Source: Leucocoprinus leucothites
Lineage: Eukaryota; Basidiomycota; Agaricomycetes; Agaricales; Agaricaceae
Direction of reading: 5' to 3'
Length of the DNA: 64,000 nucleotides
NCBI GenBank assembly: GCA_013368445.1
Contig: JAACJO010000001.1
Coordinates: forward strand, 3,410,001 to 3,474,000
The notes under the pieces are model-generated. The model saw only the letters and a list, made by a program, of their open reading frames with translations, searched no databases and was not told the origin of the DNA. Position 1 is the first letter of the stretch, and each line of letters starts with the position of its first letter. This document shows positions 58,640 through 64,000 of this stretch, piece after piece. The translations under genes and the position numbers were made by a program.

Positions 58640-58945
58640 AACCTTTCGATCCGGCGTGTTTATACACAAACACGGGTGGCGCTACATCTACAAACTCGAA
58701 ACTCCATCAGGTCGAAATCCCTGTTACTAAACAACCAATCCAATGTACAAATCACGGGTCGCATGCACTACCGGGCGGAAAAGGTGAGTTTGGGAGGCCG
58801 AGGAGGTCAGGCTGAAAGGTGAATCCCCCGATAGTGCTGAGCCATTGGAGAACTCTGAAGTTGCGGAAGAGGGAAAGAGGGTCGCCCTCGAATATGTTCG
58901 GCTGGACAAAGGTCTCGGCGGTGACGCAGTCATGTTGCCCCTTTT
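58640..58945 (+). pseudogene. FunK1 fragment J (N-lobe remnant)
   Basis: The sequence reads WRYIYKLETPSG, CY, stop, TTNPMYKSRVACTTGRKR, stop, VWEAEEV, then a variable stretch and RVALEYVRLDKGL. This follows the N-lobe of FunK1 (THYIYEIGP, FYRTTRAIFNP, ITGRKTRVWEA, YAIKDVWLDEG). It is closest in style to copy A (RVACIAGRKTRVWKAEEV). Two in-frame stops and no other kinase part mark it as debris. The match fades after about 58945. Confidence 0.7.
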
Positions 58946-60760
58946 TCGGAATGATGGGTGGGTTCAATATCCCTGTTTCTCGCTCTCTTCAGCTGATTTC
59001 AAAATCATCACCTTAGTCCGTAACGACATCCACTCGCGTACCCAAGGATATGCCAGAGCCAGAACTGTCCGGAGGCCAGGCGTATGTTTTGTTAGTCCCT
59101 GTCTGCAGTTTTCGCGCCATTTATCATTTTTGTGCATCTACAGATCACGCCATCCTCGACCGGGAACCCTTGAATCTTCAGACAGGTCCAGAAAGACTCT
59201 CAAAGCGGCGCCAATACAAGGCCGGAAGTGGGTCTGGCCAGATTGGACATCATGTGATTAGCTGATATAATACATAGGGAGACACCGCGCACCACGAAGA
59301 ACGAAGAGTGATGTTGGTGCCACTCCACAACGGTAGTGACAATTTTCGTGAACGGAACTTCGGGAGCGAGCGGGAACCGAGAGATAACGGCGCATGAGCC
59401 GTTATCACTTACTTCACACCGAAAGCCCATCAAGGCTTGTCCCATCCGCCGCCCGAAGTAGGCGCCATCCCCTGGACTGTGACATTTTAAATCATATCCT
59501 AGATTTTTAGATATGATATGATGCAGCTGATAGGATAGACTATACATGAAAATGCATTGAATTTCGGTGGAGATTGTGCCTGGTTAGTCTATGAAGACCA
59601 AGCTCCCAAGCCCTTCTTCGCTTCAGGAATCAGCAAAAATGGTAACCAGAGTCTGTGTTGATAAGTGTCAATATGGTAAAGAGTAAAGAGAGTGTACTTC
59701 CCCTAGCGACAAAATAAAGTACATGCACGGCTAGATGAGCAATCCAACAGCCGTTGGATTTCCAAGCCAAAGGCAACATTCGAGGAGTCAAAAACTATGG
59801 AGAAACGAGTGGAAATTGAATGGAGAAGAGCCTGAGGGAGAACGTTTGAGACAAAGAGAGAGCCGGATAAAATGAAATAAATTCGAGATAAAACTTGATT
59901 GATTTCAGACAATTGTAAATGAGAGAGGTAGGCGGTGGATTCACTACCAGGATACAACTATACAAGGTAGGCGATTTAAATACGGCGAGGAAATATTATT
60001 TCGACGAATATTTTGTGAAGTACAAATGATAGAAGGAGATATATTAAAAAAGAAAGCTTAGAGCAAAAGTATCAGGTCGAAAGGGATTATTTGAACGATT
60101 ATTTCGTAGTTTTTTATACACAAAAGAGCAAGTGTAGATGTGTAGTATTCATCACCATTCATTGGTTCATCATCTTTCTTGCGGAAAATTCTCTCATGCC
60201 GACTCAAGCTCATACCGGGACTACTAGTGTTAATGAATACGGTCACAAGCTCACGGATCATCAAGCTGTTGACATGGCCAAGCATGTCGCCGAAGTCCCC
60301 CAAAATTTGGCCCATACCGACCGCTGAAGAAGATATTATTGGCTACTAACCTGCGCAATAACACGCCAGAGCCCATGCTAAACGGTTACACAGTTGTCAA
60401 TGGATCTACACAAGTAAATACATCAAAGCAACCGACTTCGCCTCAATTTAGTGGTGAAATAATCTATATTCACTTCGAATGCGGCGGCAATGATTAAGCC
60501 AGCTGTCGGTGACTTCGGCTCATCTACTGACACGGATTGTCCAGATGCTATTGCATGTGAATTTTTCTTTGACTCAGGCACTCAGCCCAAATGGCACCTA
60601 GTCTGAGTTATCATAAGTTATCATAATTTATCCCATTGATAATCTAGCTCTTCCTCGGTCCCTGCGTTAGGCGCTCTTCGGGCTCGCCGTGTTATCACTG
60701 ACGTGGCGCTCGCTTCCCTCTCGCTTCCGAAGTTCCGTTCACGAAAATTGTACATACCCC
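58946..60760. other. Region without recognisable genes
   Basis: Short frames near 59.0-59.3 kb and at 60.1 kb show no domain. The AT-rich stretch at 59.7-60.1 kb has no repeat structure that could be recognised. Confidence 0.4.
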
Positions 60761-60958
60761 ACGTACAGCTATCCGCTCACACTCGGGCTTCAAAACAGGG
60801 CCAAACTCCTGGATGCCGACCTGCGTAGCGGCACGCATAGCCTTGGCTTTGTACGTACGGTCCACATTCTCATAAGTGCAAATTCCCATGTGGTGAACGG
60901 TCTTCATGATATTCTCGAGGGGATCTTGGGGAGTAAAATATCGCCCCCCGTGCGGTCT
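60761..60958 (-). pseudogene. Bromodomain-coding fragment copied from the YTA7-like gene
   Basis: The minus strand matches codons at about 54541-54740 of the bromodomain ATPase. KTVHHMGICTYENVDRTYKA, then MRAATQVGIQEF and PVLKPECERIAVR, stand for [32 protein letters not shown] and [13 protein letters not shown]. The upstream part is also recognisable at DNA level (CTCGAGAATATCATGAAGACC) but out of frame. It lies within a single exon of the parent and has no flanking gene parts. It is an isolated duplicated fragment. Confidence 0.75.
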
Positions 60959-61179
60959 TCACGTGAGTTATGCCTTCGGATAACCTGACCCTGCACTGTG
61001 CACGTAAAAGAAGCAATGCCGCCTTCATTGTACGCATCACGTCCATAGCGACAAGCGGTACTGAGAAGAGAGCAACATCATTCAAATACTCCTCAAACCA
61101 AGGTCATACACCAGCAAATGAATCAATATAAAGGAGCCGTCGTTATTCGTACATCCAAGTCATACAGGTCCAATCCTCC

Positions 61180-63536
61180 TTAGGGATCATCTCTGAAACC
61201 CATCAAATATTGCATCGTCTGGAAGGCAGCCTACAATTCCCCGTTAACATCTGCGTAGCCGAGGAAAACCCTATTTAACTCACTTTAGGCGAGAACTGCG
61301 GTATCCTATTCGCGAAATGTAACTATCATCGTTGTCGGGGTGCAGTACCTGAGAACGACTTACATATGCCCACTGAGTGCGACCTCAAAGTATGTCAACC
61401 CTCTCTCGGTATGTGTATTACCCAGTGCTCCAACATTGTCAACAATGAAGCTGTCGTTTTCGATAGGTTTTTGGAAACCTTGCTTGCCGCTCCCTGGTAG
61501 AAAAAGGTAAATCACCGGAGCTCCGTCGAGTACCAGATTGATTACGTACAAGTCATGCTACGCAGATGAGATACACGTTAGCGGACAATTGCATATATGC
61601 AGCCGACATGTACTCACTTTTGAATAACGATCCTCGTTCTAAGAGGCACATATCAGAAATGCCTTGCTACATTAAAAAACACAGACCCACCCTTCAGCAA
61701 TAAGAATGAAATCCGCTAACCCGTGAACAATCACAGTCCGGTTGTTCTTTTCGATCACGTTGGGGAGAACACTGAGAGCCGAAGGTAAACTTCCATCTCC
61801 ACGGGGGAACACATTAACATCCGAGCATTCACTCCAGGGCACATCAGGCGCATGAATCGCTTGCTTGACATCTGTCCTGTCAAAGTAGAGAGGCTCCACC
61901 TGCGTTTGAGGGAACGAGCCACTGGATGCCATTACAGTCACATCAATGAGTATATTTCTCAAAAAAGAAGGCTGAACGTACGGGAAGCCGAGAACATCCC
62001 ATAGAATCGGGTAGGTATCGAAAATCCGGTAGATGTCGAATGCAGGATTGACTGTGAGCGCAGCATCGAAGATCATGTCCCAGACGTCGCATCCTCGATC
62101 AGCCGACGTTGATTTGCCAGGCAGCGGGAGGAGGCCTTTTGGAGGATACGTGACGTGTTTCTCGAAGTAACCTGCGTAGTTACAACGCTTCGCGATAGCG
62201 TCGAGTTCGGCCATGATAGTTTGACTGAGAAAAGATGAATGAATGAGCGCCACCACAGCAGACAAAAGACGAAGCGATTACTTGAGGGCAAAGACGCTTT
62301 CGTATTTATGGACAAAGTCGACGGCTGGAATTTGTTCTTGTACGACGTCCCATGATAAGGATGCTACGATGCTGTGAGATGAGAGGGATGTTGAAATGTG
62401 AGGAGGGACATACGGTCAGCAATCCAGATCCCCTGCAAGTCCAACTCGAGTGCACCAGGATTCTCGTGGATGTGGTTGGCGATGTCTACCAGCAAGGATG
62501 AGGAAGTGCTCAACACAAAAACCGGCTCAAACCTTACATGGAACATATGTGCCCGCATACTGAAAACCAATTAACCTCGATTGAACTCGTCCGAACAAAG
62601 GAAACTCGCTTACACTTTCACCAGAGACGTAGAACTTTTTATTCTTCATTTCCGAGAAGACTTCCAGGAACTGCTGAAGGAATCCAACGACCTGTTCGGC
62701 GAGATCTTCTTCATTCTGTTATTGGAATGGAAGTACAAAGTTAGCCGAAAATCGTATTCATATCTTGAACGAATCGTATAATAGACAGCCACTTACCCGG
62801 ATATTAGGTGTCCCTTGTGAGAAGCCCGTGCCAACTGGCTGCTCCACCCACAGCACGCTCGATAAATTGGTCCAACTGAACTCGTTTGGGGTAGGTTTCG
62901 CTTGACCCCAGCTCCATGAGAACGGCTACGAGAGCCCAGGTTAGATAATACATCGTTGAGAGCAGCTAAATGCGAGCTTACACCATTCTCCTGTAACAAT
63001 CCCTCAAGTGACGAACATCCAGGTCCACCGTTCGTCCAGAAGATTAGATCGTCAAGGCTTCCTTCAGGTCCGGGGGGGAAGAACCAGAAGAAGAGCTAGG
63101 TACGAAAATGTGAAGATCTTCGTTCTCTCCCCTTTCTGATATCAAGTCCTTACTTTGCGAGTTTCGTTTGCATTACCGCTAATGGGCAATAAGCCGGCCC
63201 AGCTGGGACCAACATCAAAATCAACCTCGGGTATAGAAGTTCCGTTAACGAAGAACTCTGTTGCACATGATTAGTTAGCGAGATACCCCTGAGATTAAGC
63301 GCTAACCGAAACGCACCTGATGCTCTGGGATTGGAGAATGTGATGTTCTTGACACTACCTGCGGATGCAGCTCTTTCCACAAAAGGCCCTTTCCATCTCT
63401 TCACAGCCTCCAGTTGCCTTTCTCGCAGTTCACTTTTCCTGATTTGGCGCGCATCGACTACAGAGCCAGAGAGGAATACCACCGCAACGAGTGCAGAGAG
63501 TAAAGTAGAGAAGAGGGCGCTCTTAGCACTCTTCAT
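61180..63536 (-). CDS. Serine carboxypeptidase, peptidase family S10
   Basis: Fifteen exons give 516 residues: 63536-63317, 63257-63154, 63095-62982, 62925-62797, 62715-62614, 62559-62538, 62485-62414, 62363-62282, 62224-61982, 61921-61691, 61638-61618, 61557-61550, 61493-61364, 61305-61284 and 61230-61180. The N-terminus is a signal peptide (basic, then [18 protein letters not shown]). Family motifs: [26 protein letters not shown], catalytic Ser223 in VSGESYAGTYVPY, Asp433 in [25 protein letters not shown], and His492 in SGHMIPQFSPKAAF. It removes C-terminal residues from peptides in vacuole or outside the cell. N-glycosylation sites such as NGT and NET are visible. One exon is only 8 bases. 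The intron 61922-61981 is 60 bases without a stop, so retention keeps the frame. A broken relative lies at 57549-58290. Confidence 0.93.
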
Positions 63537-64000
63537 AGCTGTGCGACGAGTTATCGTGAGTTCGTTATTGGGGAGACGTGAGAAATGGAGGGGAGACTCG
63601 AACTCAGGGGTTGAGAGCGATGCGCCTTTTTATCACGATTCACGAGGTGATTATAGCCACTGTGTGAATCGCTTATCTGTAGGGCGGTAACATCCCAACC
63701 ACAAGGCTACATTGTATTCGTATTCCCGCGAGAAGGACATGCGGGAAATTTGGTATAGGAAACGTGATAGGTGGAGAGATCGGATATAGCTGGCGATCAC
63801 GCGAAAATCAGGCCTGGAGTATTAATAACCTTTGGGACTTTTGTGGATTGACCTGAGAGTTTCGGTATCGGTCACCCGAGTTTGTCCCGTGAGTGAAGTT
63901 CGACTCATTCTTGGTGGATGGAGAGGAGATGGAACATTGAGAGAAGCCTTATTTTGATCTTGGCTGTTATGCTGTTCAGGTTCATGAGAGTTAAAGGGTG
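63537..64000. other. Upstream region of the carboxypeptidase gene
   Basis: It should carry the promoter of the minus-strand carboxypeptidase; a TATAAAAAG-like site on the minus strand lies near 63627-63635, about 95 bases before the ATG. No other gene begins before the window ends. Confidence 0.45.

Noticed and set aside
1..64000. tRNA genes, rRNA, CRISPR arrays, autonomous transposons
   Set aside because: No convincing tRNA box pattern, spacer array, transposase, reverse transcriptase or long terminal repeat was recognised by eye.

Overview
The window is nuclear DNA of a filamentous basidiomycete, most likely an Agaricomycete. Genes are split by many short GT-AG introns (about 45-80 bases). 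The window holds a tandem family of FunK1 fungal-type protein kinases, which is typical of multicellular basidiomycetes, and basidiomycete-style rhodopsin-like membrane proteins, F-box proteins and S10 carboxypeptidases. No prokaryotic, CRISPR, rRNA or tRNA signal was seen.

Layout. 0-4.4 kb: an SH3-domain protein open at the left edge, an inverted truncated paralog without SH3, and a separate decayed SH3 exon. 4.4-7.1 kb: FunK1 copy A (minus, broken). 7.9-10.8 kb: the TCF25/Rqc1 ribosome quality-control gene (9 exons). 11.3-33.8 kb: the main FunK1 array on the plus strand (remnant B, then C, D, E, fragment F and G). It is interleaved with four copies of a spacer module and with 3'-end fragments of a PPR-like gene whose only intact copy closes the array at 31.9-33.8 kb. 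34.4-41.98 kb: single-copy genes for MTA phosphorylase, a rhodopsin-like membrane protein, a zinc-finger/coiled-coil protein and an F-box protein. 42.1-45.1 kb: FunK1 copy H (nonsense codon, HRD changed to HCD) and remnant I. 45.5-48.1 kb: gene-poor. 48.1-49.6 kb: a second rhodopsin-like gene, inverted relative to the first and with the same intron phases. 50.9-55.9 kb: an ATAD2/Yta7/Abo1-type bromodomain AAA-ATPase (10 exons). 57.5-61 kb: gene debris (carboxypeptidase pseudogene, FunK1 fragment J, bromodomain fragment). 61.2-63.5 kb: an intact S10 serine carboxypeptidase (15 exons).

The main story is the FunK1 family: ten recognisable loci. D and G read through completely, C reads through with an altered N-terminus, E has one early frameshift, A and H carry nonsense or frame lesions, and B, F, I and J are fragments. 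The array grew by segmental duplication. A unit of about 5.5 kb (3' end of a D-type kinase, spacer, E/G-type kinase, 3' end of the convergent PPR gene) is present twice in tandem. The housekeeping genes (TCF25, MTAP, PPR, YTA7) look intact and single-copy around this turnover.

Exon boundaries were read by eye from splice consensus, reading phase and comparison among copies inside the window. Family names come from recognised motifs, not from searches.
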